DNA of 64,000 nucleotides, taken from the NCBI RefSeq assembly GCF_900496995.4, contig NC_044023.1, positions 24,188,453 through 24,252,452 on the forward strand, given 5' to 3'. A program made the translations under genes and the position numbers. The notes under the pieces were generated by a model. That model saw only the letters and a program-made list of their open reading frames with translations, had not been told where the DNA came from and made no database searches. The stretch is from Aquila chrysaetos chrysaetos. Its lineage: Eukaryota; Chordata; Aves; Accipitriformes; Accipitridae. Positions 1 through 12,898 of this stretch are shown here, piece by piece. Each line of letters starts with the position of its first letter. Within the stretch, counting starts at the first letter, position 1.

Positions 1-3000
1 CTAATTTTTAAATGGCTGAGTTAATGCTGACTAGTTGATAGAGTCAAAACAAACAGGACACAAGCAGGACCTGATGCCCTGAAGGCTGGTCAGCGAGCGG
101 ATCCGTCGTGTTTGCCTCCATCTCTCTCAGGAGGAAAGGTCACAGCGTTGGTCCCATGGGAACACTGTCTGTCTGTCCGTGTCCGACAGTCCCCGAGCCC
201 GAGTCCGTGCTTCCCCCTGCCCCGGCGGGGCCGCGGGCGCTCCCAGGCTATGAGAAAATCCTCCTATTTTCCCCCCAGACTCGGGCCCAGGCTTCCTCTC
301 TTTGGGCAAACAAGGGAGTTCAGCCTGATTTCACGCAGCCATTATCAGGACTAATACACCATGACTGCCACTTTCAGCTTTTTCCATAGCATACTAATGC
401 AGGAAATGAAAGACTAAATTGCAAAGGTTAACAGTCAGTGGCCTTCCTTATCCTCAGTGCAAACGAGCGCTGCCTGAGGATCAGTAATACCCCATGAATA
501 TTCAAAGCACAGCTCCCAGCAACCTCGGGCTGCTGCTTTATTTTTCAGAGAGAAAAAAATGGTATTTGCAGACTTGCTTTCCTAATATTTTGGCTGATCA
601 GCTTAATTGTTTTTCTTCACAGCCCTTAATCGTGTCTGTTCCTGCAGCTATTATTCAGGCATTACTTCCGCAGATATTAATGTGTATTTTGTTTAAATAC
701 TGAGTGCCAGTGTCAAGCCCTAAGCCCTGTGCTGCTTGAGGAGTGGGAGGAAATCCAGGCAGTGTCTCGCAGGTTGGCAAGGACTGGGGCGCAGCCAGGG
801 CATTAATCTAAACTAAGAAATGCTGGCTATATTTTAACATTGTCCAAATATTAACACTGCCCAAAGGATGTGGAGGTGTTGCCTTGACATATCAGCATCC
901 AGAACACCATCTTTCGTGGCCAGATGTTAGGTCTCCAAGACACCTCTTTAAATGCAGGGCTTGGCCATGAACTATCCAAGAGAAAAGATTGGGAGCAAGC
1001 AGGAAGAAAAGCCCTTGGGACAACAGATGCCTTAACGAGACCACATCTCTTTCGGAGGGCTTCCATTGTGTCTCGTCTAAAGCCACGGCGGCACCAGTGT
1101 CCTCCAGCTCCCAGAGTGGGTGAGCTCGTCTCTGGGGCTGCGGCCGAGCTGCTCCGACCATGGGTCAGCGCTCAGGATCTGTCCTTGCATCAGCCTCCCA
1201 CAATAATTCTTGTTTGGAGGCACACAAAAATTATTTCCTGTTGTTCCTGGTTTGCTATAGGTGACGTTAGCATTTTTTGTGAGCGCGCCTTACTATTTGC
1301 AGGTTGAAAAAAGTGAATTTGGGGCAGTTAGAGACATTTACCCACTTTCCAGCTCCTTTTCAAGGGAGATCAAGTACTGCAGCGGGGCTTATTGTTCTGC
1401 CAACACCTGACTGCAGGGGCACCCAGTGCCTTCCGAGGAGCACGAGCCGAGGCTGCTGCCCAGGCTCCAGCGTGCCCTCAGCAGTGCGACCCTCGGCTCT
1501 CCCCGGCTCGGTGGGCTTGCTTGCAGCCCCTCGTGCCCGGCAGCACCGTGTGCCCGGCTGTCACACTCACCGGGGCGGCCGCAGCAGGCAGCCCGGGGGT
1601 TACAGCCCTTGCTGCCAGAGCCTGGGGCTGGGTGGGATGCTAACCGCAGGGCTGGACCGCTTGCAGAGAGCTGGGCTCACTGGTTCCTGACACATGTCTG
1701 CATTATTAAATGCAGCTGGGAGAAAAGCTGGTAGGGGGAATCCTAAGCTTGGATTCGGTTTTTGGAAGCGCTGCCGTCCCCCACCTGCTCCCTGGCCAGG
1801 TTTCCAGCCACTGCTGTTCCTGACCCCTCCCAAGCCGCACAGGTCGTCTGCTGCATTCCCAAAAAGCGCACAAGCAGGGGCTTCCTCCAGCCGCATCGCT
1901 GTGGCCCCATACGGGAATTCCCGTACCCACAGACCTGCTTTTGCTCTGCTGGGGACCACGCTTGCTTCTCGGTTGTCAGCGGGCAGCTGAAGCACTGTCA
2001 CACTGGGCAGCCCAGCATCCCAGCTGGCTGCTCCAGGGCCGGAGCCCCCCGGGTCACTGCCATGTGCACAGCCCTGGGATGAGGCTCTGTTTCAATACTT
2101 CATGTCGGGTTAAAGTAAAGGGACACCAAGACCTCTCCCTGTCCCTTGCTCTTTGCTGTTCTGCTGCAGCGCAGCGAGTGGCTGCCTGGGGAAATGCCAA
2201 AGCTCTTGATAAAGCTCGGTTATGTCAGCAACTCAGCAAATCCCCAAGGCACCACTAAATATGAATAAAGAGGGAATAATGCCAGGAAATCAGTCCCCAA
2301 GGAGAGGCCACCCCAAGGAGTTCCTGGTGATTTTGGAAGCCGCCCTAGCTCCAGCCTGCCCGGCACCCACATTTGCCCTCCTTAGCATGCCAGGGATGCG
2401 CTCATTGAGGCACACCAGCCAAAAGAAGAGCCCTTTGATTTTGTTTTTTAGTACAAACAAACTGAAAAAGTTACAAATATCTTTTATCCTTTAAGACTTT
2501 TTCCCCCAAAGGACAGAAGTTTAGACAAATCAAAGCCTAGTGTTTACAGTTGAAAGCAACCAGCGAGGAAACTGCATCTTCTGCTTTGTTTAGAATATAC
2601 AAAAATTTCCTTGACTGTCAGGCACAATATTTAAACCATAAAAGTTCAACAAATGGTACATGCTTTCCACTAACCATGGCAAATGCCACATGCACCCACA
2701 CGCCAGCCGGTGGCATGCAAACCGCACCGGCTCTCGCCAGCTTTCTCCTGTTCTCCAGTGTGCTGGGTCTGGCTGGGAGGCACTCAGCACTCAGTTGCCC
2801 ACAGCCTATTAATATTGACGCTGCCCTTCCCTGCTGGTTGGTGTGGGAAATGCCCAGCTCATAATATCGTGACACAGACATTTGCTTAGGGTAGGAAGTA
2901 AAGCTGCTCTTAAAGAGGAACTTCTTTTTGGTTCCTGTGGAAATCAAGTCAGTGTGACAGGCAACGCTTTTTCCTATCAGAAGGAGTAGGGTGCAGTGGA

Positions 3001-5955
3001 TGGCATCAGCGGCCCAATTCTGTTCTGTTTTGGTTTACTTTTTCCAGAAAGCCTGTCCTTTTATCTTTCATACCCTATGGGCAGTTTGAATGTAACTGAT
3101 CTATCTGAGGCTGCAGCCTACTCTTAAATCTTCAAGAATAAACCTTTCTTTCCTTTTATATTAATTTTTTTTTTCTTGGTCTGGCTTTAATCACTTCAGC
3201 AAGGCATGGCATTTAGATTTTGCATCAGATTTCTGGTTGTCGTATCCCAGTCAATAGTCCCTCGTGTGACTTACGTCTACACTTTAAAAGAGCATGAAAG
3301 TACCCTTTGATTAAACTTATTGGGTCGCATTCCCCTGTGGAAACTTGCTGCAGCCAGTTGAGTAGCGGCAGGGAAAACCTGGCCCACTCTGCCTGGAGTG
3401 AAAAATTTTGGCATCAGGTTTTGGAGGCTGAATAACAGCCTGGAGAAAGAGTCAGGGCTGTTGCAAGCACAAGTCCTGGCAAGATGGAGACTATAGTCAA
3501 CACTCTTCATGGCAAAGAACAGAGGATTTAGGGAAGAATATCTTTTTACAGCACCAGCAAATTTGCCTCAGGATCTTTCACCAAAAGAAAGCCAGGATTA
3601 TTCAAGGGTTTTCCTACAAATGCTGTTGCCTAAGGGAAAAAAAAGTTGTCTTTTTTTTTTTTTTTTAATCACGACAAACTCTGAAATATCAGTAGCTCTG
3701 GCAAAACTCTAAAGCTAAGTTTCGACTAATTTTGATGAAAATGTCATATCAGGATAAATGTGTCTTCCCTGAAGTAGCTGTTCTTTACAGTTTCTTGGTA
3801 ACCAAAAATGTGACTTAGAAAGGCTTCCATGAAAGTGAGTATTAATCTATTTATCCTCTTCCAAGAAGGAGAAAGCTTTCCATCAGAATTAGGTTCTCGG
3901 ATCACCTTTGGTTCTTGATTTCACTTAGTTTGAGAAAAAAACTCCAGGCAGAGGTGAATCAGGGTCTGGAAAATTAAACAGTTCTAGCATGGAAATGGCT
4001 GGGTTTATGGCTTTCAGACACGAGGTCTGTCTGCCCTGGGAACGCGAGGTCAGACCGGGGTGGGGACGGGTCCTGCCGGCGTGACCCCGCTCGTGTGTGT
4101 CGTGTGCCTTGTCCCCAGGGCCACGGTGTGGCCACCGTCTGGGGACAGGGCGCTCAGGTGGCAGAGGGGCAGATCTCTAAAAATGCATCTGTCCAGCAGG
4201 TTGACGTTAAATACTTTGGAACGGTTTTGAACACAATCAAATTTTCAGCCCATACCATCTGTTTCCAACTGAGAAACAATGGGTTGGCAAAGCACCAGCC
4301 CCTTATGGCAGGGATCAAGGGATAAATCCGAAAACCCAAACCAGATGCATTTGGTTGTAATAGGAAGCCGTTGCATCGCTTTGGGCCTCCGATAAAATAG
4401 ATTTTCAAAGGGCTGACTACAGCCTCAGGCAGTGAGCCTCTCGGTATTAAATGCTAATCGCAGACCCTGCGGAGAGCCCGCAGCTCGCTCACGCAGCCCG
4501 CTCCTGGCCGGCAGAAAGCGGAGCGTGCGACATCTGTGCAGGAGCACCAGCCCCTCACTCGGAGTACGGGATTTTGAGTCTTGTTGTTTCGGCTGCTTCT
4601 GGCAAAAATTCACATGAGAGGGCTACAAATAGCTTTTCCTGGGGCTTCTGCCCGAATCCCAGAAACCTGCCAGCTCCTTCGGTGTCCCCAGCCGCCCCGC
4701 TCCAAGGGCCACCCCAAGCTCTGCAGGTGGGCTTTCTAACAGTGGTGGTCCCAGGTCACTTGTGGGTCCCCGCGGGGGCACGGGAAGCCACCAGGGACTG
4801 GTCTGCCTTTCACCCCAATCTCCGTGTTACAGGGGGGATGCTGGAAGATCTCACCAGCATCCTCTCACCTCCTCGTGCCCTTCGCCAGCGGTTTAGGGTT
4901 GTGCTCGGTGTTTGCGCATCGACGCCTTTTCCTGTAAGGCAATGCGGCAATGCCTCTGCTTCTTTTTGCAGGGCTGAAACACTGATTAATCTAAACCTTT
5001 CCCCTTAGATTATTTGCCTGTTAATGTTTTCAGACAAAGATAATTCTGAGTATGCATGCAGAGGTCAACCATCCCCCGAATGGGCGAAAGGCAACTGGTA
5101 TCTGCCTGAAAATGAGGAAGAGGAGCAATGCTGTGTATGGTTCCCAGGATGAGCCCAGAAAAGGTGGTGGGGACAGTGGTGGAAAAGGGAAGCATGGCTG
5201 TCCCCAGACCCTCTGTCCCAAGCGGGGGGTGGCTGTTTGGCCACAGCGGAGTTTTTGGAGGCTGCCAAGGGCAGGCGCCTGCCGGGCTGCGGTGCCCAAG
5301 TCTGAGCACGGCTGGCAGGGCTCTGCTGCAGCGCTCGGCCGTCGGCCCTGCCCGCGCTCCCCTTAAAGAGGTTTCTGGGCCGGGCATCGTACAAACTTTA
5401 TGCAGACAATCACACCAAATTCAGAGCCATTGCACAGCGCTGAAGATTGCTGCTGAGTTTATGGGTACCATCGATGGGGTTCAGCTTGCACCACGTTTCA
5501 TCCGATGTTATTATTTCATGCAACTTAATTATCCTCCAAGTCTGGCCCAAGCATAACGGTGTGCAGTTGCTGCTGTTACACTCCTTCACAGGAAACAACC
5601 CTGCGACTGCACAACTGTTAGTAACAGTTCCAGGGCTCCAGGTAACTTCCAGCTGGATTTCAGCTTTCTCATTTTTAACTGCAGTTTTTAATGTCTGCTG
5701 AGCAAATGTCAGTAATAGTGGTGAAAGAATTTTATTTTTTTTTATGATTTACAGCATAAAACAGAATTTGCAGCCTGCCAAGGCCGGCTCCAGAGGCAGG
5801 TTCCCCATTTTGCACTAATTTTATAGGAGTGCTGTTACATCGTGTGCCTCCAAGGATGAACGCAACCCAAAGTGTTTCCTTTGTTCTGTTTGTTTTAATG
5901 CAGAAAGGAGTTCTTTTCCTTCAAGTGGCTTAGAATAAAACAGAAATTCATATTA
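1..5955. other. intergenic, 3' flank of SSUH2
   Basis: Mixed GC-rich and AT-rich sequence. The open frames overlap on several strands and match nothing I know. No exon with both splice sites and a recognised product, and no CR1, was found. T-runs occur at about 3651-3666. Confidence 0.6.
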
Positions 5956-5984
5956 TTATTCCATACAGCTCATAAATCTTTTCC

Positions 5985-6500
5985 CCGGTAATGTCAGCAA
6001 GCGCACAAGCCGCATCTGAACGCGGTGGTGAAACGTCACTGAAATCACACCGCTCTCTGGTAGGAGCCGAGGTGGGAGCAGCCGGAGCAGAGGAACGACA
6101 GAACATCCCACGGCGCGCGGCCGAAAGTTTGCAGCCGTCGTTGTTGCCACGTGCCTCGGCCGACGCGGCGCGAGGCTACGGAGGCGCTCCCGGCACCCGC
6201 CGCAGGGTGGGTGCTGCTGGTGCCGCGCGGGACGTCTGGGTGCCACTGCTTTCCCATGACATCAAAACCAACGGAATCAGAGAAACCGGAGCCGTGGTTG
6301 CCGGATCGAAGGCAGAGTGGTCCGAGCAATTCAAAGGCTTGTGCGTGCCCCCCCGGGAGCCTCCCCCGGCCGGGCAGCGGCAGCACCCTGGGTGCTCACC
6401 GTGCTGCCCCCGGCCCCGCGCAGCCCCCGCAGCGTCCCCCCCTGCCAGGAGCCATGGTCGGGCACCGACGTGGGGTCTGCGTCCCTCTGCCAGCACTGCC
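5985..6500. promoter_or_regulatory. CpG-dense patch (possible CpG island)
   Basis: CpG is locally frequent, most of all at 6100-6240 (cggcgcgcggccg and similar), in contrast to AT-rich flanks on both sides. It could be a promoter-type CpG island, but no adjoining gene start was recognised. Overlapping open frames here (for example 5991-6572 plus) are expected from GC richness alone. Confidence 0.35.
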
Positions 6501-6779
6501 GCCGGGTTGTGCAGCTGGGAAAAAGCCAGCGGAGAACTGGAAAGGAAGAGAAAGAGCAGAAAACCCCTGTAAAAATAAAACGCTGACAGTAATCTACGTA
6601 TCCTGGCACTGCACTTAACTGCAGCTGGATGCAAAATTCCAGTTAGTTTTGAAGTATCAAATATAAAAAGTGATGTGTGTGAGCCCAAATCACAGCTCTC
6701 TGTCAGAGATCCCGATTCTGGGAAAACAAATTTCAAACGGTTAAGAAAAAAAATGCAGTTGAAACACTTCAATTAACTG

Positions 6780-7345
6780 CAGCTATCATATTTTCTCAAA
6801 TTTGTCTTGGAGCCTCCCTAGATTTTCCTCCTTAATCCCAAAATGAAATTCAATTTATTTCATATGTTCTTAGTGCCTGAACCAATTAATGTATTTTCTC
6901 ATCCTTAAAAACATACTCTTTTATAATAGAGAGCCCTGTAACTAATTCGTAGTAATTCTGAACCCAAGCAATACACAAAATAAAGAGTTAGAAATATTTG
7001 CTTGTCTGGGAAAGCAAGGAGCTCCACAGACAATCACACAACCTCTTTTGAGCTGCTGCCCAATTACTAATTACTTTTCTATTGCAAGGGCAGCCCTGAA
7101 GGAGCAAAAATAGCAGAGAGCAAAAGATAAAATCGCTTCTCTGCTAGGCTGTGCTTTGACAATGATAAGACTGTACAAGCTCCCAGCTACAGCTCAGGCA
7201 AATAAACATGTCATCTGTCTGGGGAAACGGAGTAACATGGTCAGGAGTAGGAAAAAAACAAAGGTCTGATAATGCTACATTTCAGGTGGTTACAGAATGT
7301 GTCTAATTGGTGTTTGCCTTGTACAATATTAAAGATTTGGTCTTT
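6780..7345. promoter_or_regulatory. candidate conserved non-coding element
   Basis: AT-rich block of about 570 bp, almost free of CpG, with clustered factor-like motifs: AATTACTAATTA (homeobox), AAGATAA (GATA) and CATCTG (E-box). It directly follows a CpG-dense patch. Inference only; it needs cross-species alignment. Confidence 0.3.
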
Positions 7346-8887
7346 CTGTTGCTTTCCTCTGCTTTAGCAGGCATGGTGAAGAAAGCCTTGTGATCTCGGT
7401 GTCTGTCGATGATGCCTCTGCCCTCCCAGCCAAACGGAGCCAGACGAACAAGCCGGCCTCAGATCACCAGCCCTCCCAGGAACTGCAAGCAAAATTAGTA
7501 TTTTGCTACAAGGTCTTGAACTGCACAGAAGCAGAGCTCTGCTTTTTTGTTTCCTAAACAGAGACCAGTGCTCAGCACCCTGCTCTAATCCCTGGCAGGG
7601 AAACCACTGCATGAGCCGTCTGCTGCGGCAGATAAACCACTGGTGCTGCTCGCTCCTGCGTGCGCCCACTGACTGCCCGAGCGGGTGCTGAGCATCTTCA
7701 GCATCATCTCCGTAGAGCCCAGGAGAGCCGCGGTGCCCTCCGCGGAGCCCGGCGTATTCTGGAGGAGGCTCCCTTGCTGAGGAGCTGCCCTGACCGGCGT
7801 GCTGCTGTGTGCTTTGCCTTGCTTTGAGCAGCGACCCAGCCAGCCCCAGCCCCAGCCCCAGCGCACGGTTGCCCACAGAGGTCTCCTGGGGAGAAAGACG
7901 GCAGCAGGGTTTCCTGTGCTGACCCTTGCATTCACTTGTAAGGGCTTTTTTTCCTTCCCTTCCCGCGTGGGAGAGGTATTTCCTTGTTTTTCATAAAGCA
8001 GGGTGAGCATGGCTAGCTGATGTCTTCACCATCTGAGCTTTTCCATGTCAAAAAATAGATGCAAGAAGTCAAGGGGACTCTAACACCCATGAAGTTACCA
8101 CAGGGATTACAGCAGTTCTTGCTGCTGCTTCATGAATATTGCCTTAAATATGTATTTTATCATGTTTTTCCACTCTCTAGGTTTTCATTATAAATAGTCA
8201 GAGAAGCTTACATGGGAAAATGTGCTTTATCTTCTTTGTTGTCTCCCTGGCAGGGTCCTGTTGGCACTCTGGTGGCAGGGACGTGGAGGGGTGCCCAGAG
8301 AAACACCCCCCCCACCACCACCAGCACCTGCATCACCTCCTGCATCCCCATCTGAAAGCTGGCCCCAAGGTTGTCCTGCTCCCTTCCCCCCGGGATGCCT
8401 CTCCAAGCCATTTCATGGTATGTGGCACTGAAAAATAGGGTTTCCTGAGACGGGAGTGAAGGAGCTTCCGTGAGGGATGGGCACTGTGTGACCATGGCCC
8501 CGGCTGCTGGTCCCAGCCGGTGGCAATAGACATCCCAAACTAAACAGTCCTCAGCCATTTTATTGCCAGAAACACCAGCAGCATGAGCTGGCAAAAACAC
8601 TTCTTGTAATAAAATGACTCAGATTAATTCTTAAATGTAGTAAAATAAATTGGTTTATCTCTTAGGAGTCATTAATATGTGAGTTTTGTTTTGTTTGGGT
8701 TTATGCAATCAGGAAATATCCCTAACCCAGAAATACCCCACTTCATCTGATTTTTCAAGATTAATCTTCTTTTTCTTTCTAATTAGCTCTTGGCACAGGA
8801 TTTTTTTATAGTGGGGCTTCAGCCAAAAGGCGATTTATAGAGTTGGGCTGTGAATTTCTGACATGGCAAGAAGAAAGTTCCGGAGTA

Positions 8888-8953
8888 GGGAAATAAAGCC
8901 GGTTGTCCCAAGGCATCCCAGGGAAATAAAGCCAGTTCTCCCATGCCATCCCA
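8888..8953. repeat. 33-bp tandem duplication (2 copies)
   Basis: Units 8888-8920 and 8921-8953 both begin gggaaataaagcc and end catccca. They differ at only a few bases, which suggests a fairly recent local duplication. Confidence 0.9.
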
Positions 8954-11900
8954 GCCGTGCCATGCCTGGTGCTGGGCAGGCAGCTGCCCCGGCATGGTGT
9001 CGGGTCTGCTGGGTGGTAGAGCTGGGAGCACCGGCATGGAGAACAGCCCCACTGCCTGCAAACAGGCGATGGCAGGACTTTGGTAGCAGTTTCTGAGCCT
9101 ATCCCAGTAGAATGCCTCTTTCCCTGGGGTAAATAAATGGCAACTAAGACACTGGTGTCATTATCACACATTGTTTGTCAGGACCAGTGTTCCCCTTCCA
9201 GCCAGAGCTGCCAGGCAAGAACAACCAGCTGCTGAGTGGTCACGATGCTTTGTGAGTGGGACAGCGAAAGAAAACCCCAATGTGTGATCTTCTGACAAGG
9301 CTGGAAACAGTTTGATATTCTACATGTGGTTTATTCAGTAAATGCTGGAGTTTGGGGGGAGTAGGATTTAGAACAGCAACCTTCATGCAAGCTGTGAAGC
9401 TGGTTTATTGTTATTCTGAGGGCAAAAGAGGTCTGGCTTGTACCAGAGGAAATAGCACCTCTAATTTAATGCAGAGCTGCCACCAATTTACTTGGTCTCG
9501 TCACCAGTAAATATTGCTGCCAGATCAGCCAAAGCTGCAGGGCGGGCAGGGAGAGGAAAACTACCGACATGGAAAAAACCCGGCTCGCTGCAGCCGGCAG
9601 AGCTGGATCCGACCCTCCATCGCCGGGCGCTGCTGCGGGCCAGCCAAGCTGCTGGCTTTGCCATGAGAAGCAACACTTACGTGGTACCCACATCTCCGTG
9701 CGTGCTCTGTAACGCACCGTGTATGATGGAGACCTGTGTAAGAGGGGGCTCAGCGGGTTGATTTTCACTTGAACACCCCCAGGTGCCTGGGCAGGATTCT
9801 GCACGCTCTCCACACGCCAGCAGCAGAGCCCCAGCGCATCCCCGTCTCTGTGCTGTGGAGGAAGGTTTAAAGCTCCCTTCAAACCCAGACCCCACTGCTG
9901 CTCGGGACGCGTTTCGGGCTCACGGCCCCGCTGTCCCCAGATCCTGCCCCCCCCCAGCACAGCGGGTCCTTCTGCTGCGCAGGGACTTGCTGGGGTGATA
10001 GCTGTTTGAATCGACTGCTTGGTGGGTGATGTCACCGGAATCACAGAGAGGAAAAGGCCAAATAAGGCAGCATTTCAGTGAAAATATGTCCTAAAATGGG
10101 AGTTTGACTGATGATTAGCAAGCACAAAGCACAGATATGATATTACCATGTTGAGAGTGCAAGAACCCCGCACAGTCTCAGACGCTGGACCCTCCAGGAC
10201 CCGGAAAGATGAGAGAAAAAGCAGCCTAATTCAGAGCAGTTTTCTCCACAAAAGCAGGCTGTGTCAGGAGGTCAGTATGAGAAGAATCTCGCTGCTAAGA
10301 TAGATGGACAGATCAATCCAGTGAGAATTTTTTTCCTGGGAAGATACTGGTTTTTGAAGAGTTTCTTCAGTATGCTTTTGGCTTTTCCAACTTAAAGCAG
10401 TGAACCTGCTCTAGCAGATAGAAAAAAAAAATGTTATTTTAAAGGTGCTAGAAGCAAAAACACATGGAGGAAACTAAACTGGGTTGAAGAAGTGGGGAAG
10501 GGGAGCACACAGCTCCTTCCCCCTGGACCCCCACGCTGCTGCCTGCAGCTCCCAGGGCTGGAGCAGGCACCGGTGGCCCTGGTGGCCTTAGGGGACCTGG
10601 GTGGGACAGGGGAGATGGCTGAAAGCTGGTGGGCTTCGGTGCAAGACTTCTTCCCTCCTGGCATGGAGGAGGTGTTTGGGTTATCCCGGTGGGAGGACGG
10701 AGCTGCGGAGGAGGGCTGGAGGGAGCGGGGCTGTGGGGGAGCCCAGCCAAACACACTGGGAATCCATCCGCCTCCTGTCTTCTGTGATGCTGCACTCCCC
10801 TGCCACCAAGAACAGAAGAGTAGGAGATGAAAGCACAGCCACTGCGACCAATTTATCATATTTATTGGATTGCAGTTATTAAATGCATTTAAGGGATGTC
10901 ATGTCAAAAGGTCGAACTTGTTTTATAAACCCTCAAAGGCTCAGGGGGCAGTGGGAAACTTTGGACTCGCCTGGCAGAGTTTGCTCCCTTCGTTGCAGAT
11001 GGGGCCCCCACCAAGAGCTTACGCAGACACATGCTGCTGTGACTGAAATAACAGTCAATTTAAGCAAACCTACAGTTGTGCTCAAGCTGCAGCCCGCGTT
11101 CGTGGCATTTGTTTCCCTGGGTGGCTGCACAGGCACACAGGGTGGGTGTGCTCAGGAGCAGGCTGGATGAATTCCCAGGCAGCAAGTCCATAAAGAGAAA
11201 TTAAGGAACTAGCCAAGGCCCCCAAACATCCCTAGTTATGGTGCTGGGGAACATGAGGGAAAGAGATGGCTGACAACGGCCGTGTGCACGTGCTGTCCCA
11301 AAACAGCATCCCTGACGGTCCAGCCAGGCCAGGGTGCCTCTGCTCTCACCCAGCAGGGCTTTACAAAGCTTCTCTTTCCTTAAAACACAGGATAAGGATT
11401 TCAGCATCATCAAGTTTCTTTCCTTGTTCCCATGCAGCATTAATAATAAACATAGTAGTGTAGTTATTAATAACAGTAATGACCAGTCCCTTCTGCTAGT
11501 GAAGACATTGAGCACAGGCTGGCAGGCGGAGCGGGACCGCAGAGCTCTGCTTCCCTTCACCCCGGCAGAGGCAAGCCATCACCCCAGGAATTTCATAGTT
11601 TCCTGTGAAAGAGGTCCTCCTCATTCATCAGGCATTGAAAAGCGTGCTCAAGCCAAGAATGTATTTATTTTTGATCTAAATATAGTTGAAGTTCCATTAA
11701 AAAAATGCCAGGAATGGCAGGACTCCCACCCCAAGGCGGTCACGGGGGGAGGCGGCACCGGGCGTTGGGTGTCAGCTCCTCGTTCCCACGTGTGCCTTCA
11801 CCCAGGGATGCTCGTCCCACCTTGGCTGGGTGACGGTTTGGCACAGGGACAGAAGCCCAGCAAGTGGCGCGGGAAGGGGTGACGGCCTCTGGCTGCTCCC

Positions 11901-12835
11901 GCTGCCTCCCCCTCCTGTGCCCAGGCAAGGCATCGGTGGCCGCAGCGTTCCCCCGAGCCCAGGAACACGGGCAGGTTTGAGCATTTAGCAGAAAGCGGCG
12001 AGCTAAAGGTCCCGAGATCGCTCCTGCGGTGTGTGCCCCCCGCCTCTGGTCCCGGGGGGGCTGGGGCAGCGCGGGGCAGGGTGGGAGCCGGGATAGTGCA
12101 GACGGAGGATGTCCGACCAGCCGTCCATCAGCTGCCACGGCGGGATCGGGGTCCCGATTGTTCAGAGACCCCCGTTTGGCTTTTTCCACGCTGGCAGCAG
12201 CAGCAGCCGAGAGGATGAAGTTTATCTCGTGCTTCAAGAATGACTCGATGAGAGCGAAGTGGGGTTTGTATTTGTTTCTGAACAACGACTAGCAACTGCT
12301 CAGTCCAGAAGGAATCTGGCCTGATGACTATTTAGGCTATTTGGATTGGTTCTAAAGCTTATCCAAACCGTCTGGTCCCTCTCTGTTGGCGGCTCAGAAG
12401 AAAAACGCCCTCCTCTCTCTCCTCTTTGCCCTGACAGTGTTGTGTGGTCTTCTCAAGCAACGGCAAGGTACCCTCCGACAGCCTCAGGGCCAGCCCTCCG
12501 CAGAGGATGGGACCCTGCCCGCGGATGGCTGCTGGTTGCATGTTGCTGCCAGCCCGGTCCCCTTAGCAGGGCAGCCCCTTCCGAGGGACCCCAGCAGCAA
12601 CACGGCACCCACTGCCCTGCGCTGCACAGGCCACCCGGAACGATGAGCTGCAGGATCAGCTCCTCGGGTCATTTTTCAGCCTTACACAGGTCAGGGACTT
12701 GTTTAACCTGAGTAAGGCCCGACTAAAACTGCATTAGATGCATCTGCCGAAAACAATCTGTCACTGCCAGGCAGGCAGCCTGCTTGATTTATGTGCCCCG
12801 CTGGCCTGCTCCACTGCGCCTGGCTATAGAAAATG

Positions 12836-12898
12836 CGTATGTATCTATATGTAAGTACACACACACTTTTATGTATATGCACATATATATGTATATAT
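12836..12898. repeat. TA/CA-rich low-complexity run
   Basis: Imperfect alternating purine-pyrimidine sequence with tatgta, cacacaca and atatatatgtatat segments. It is a degenerate dinucleotide microsatellite. Confidence 0.7.

Noticed and set aside
5410-5598. Minus-strand frame with IITSDETW, which recalls the DE(T/K)W region of mariner transposases
   Set aside because: Only about ten residues fit; the flanking residues do not follow the family, and no terminal inverted repeats or TA duplication were seen.
5991-6618. Long overlapping plus-strand frames in the CpG-rich patch
   Set aside because: Several frames and both strands are open together, as expected from GC-rich DNA; no domain or splice structure supports coding.
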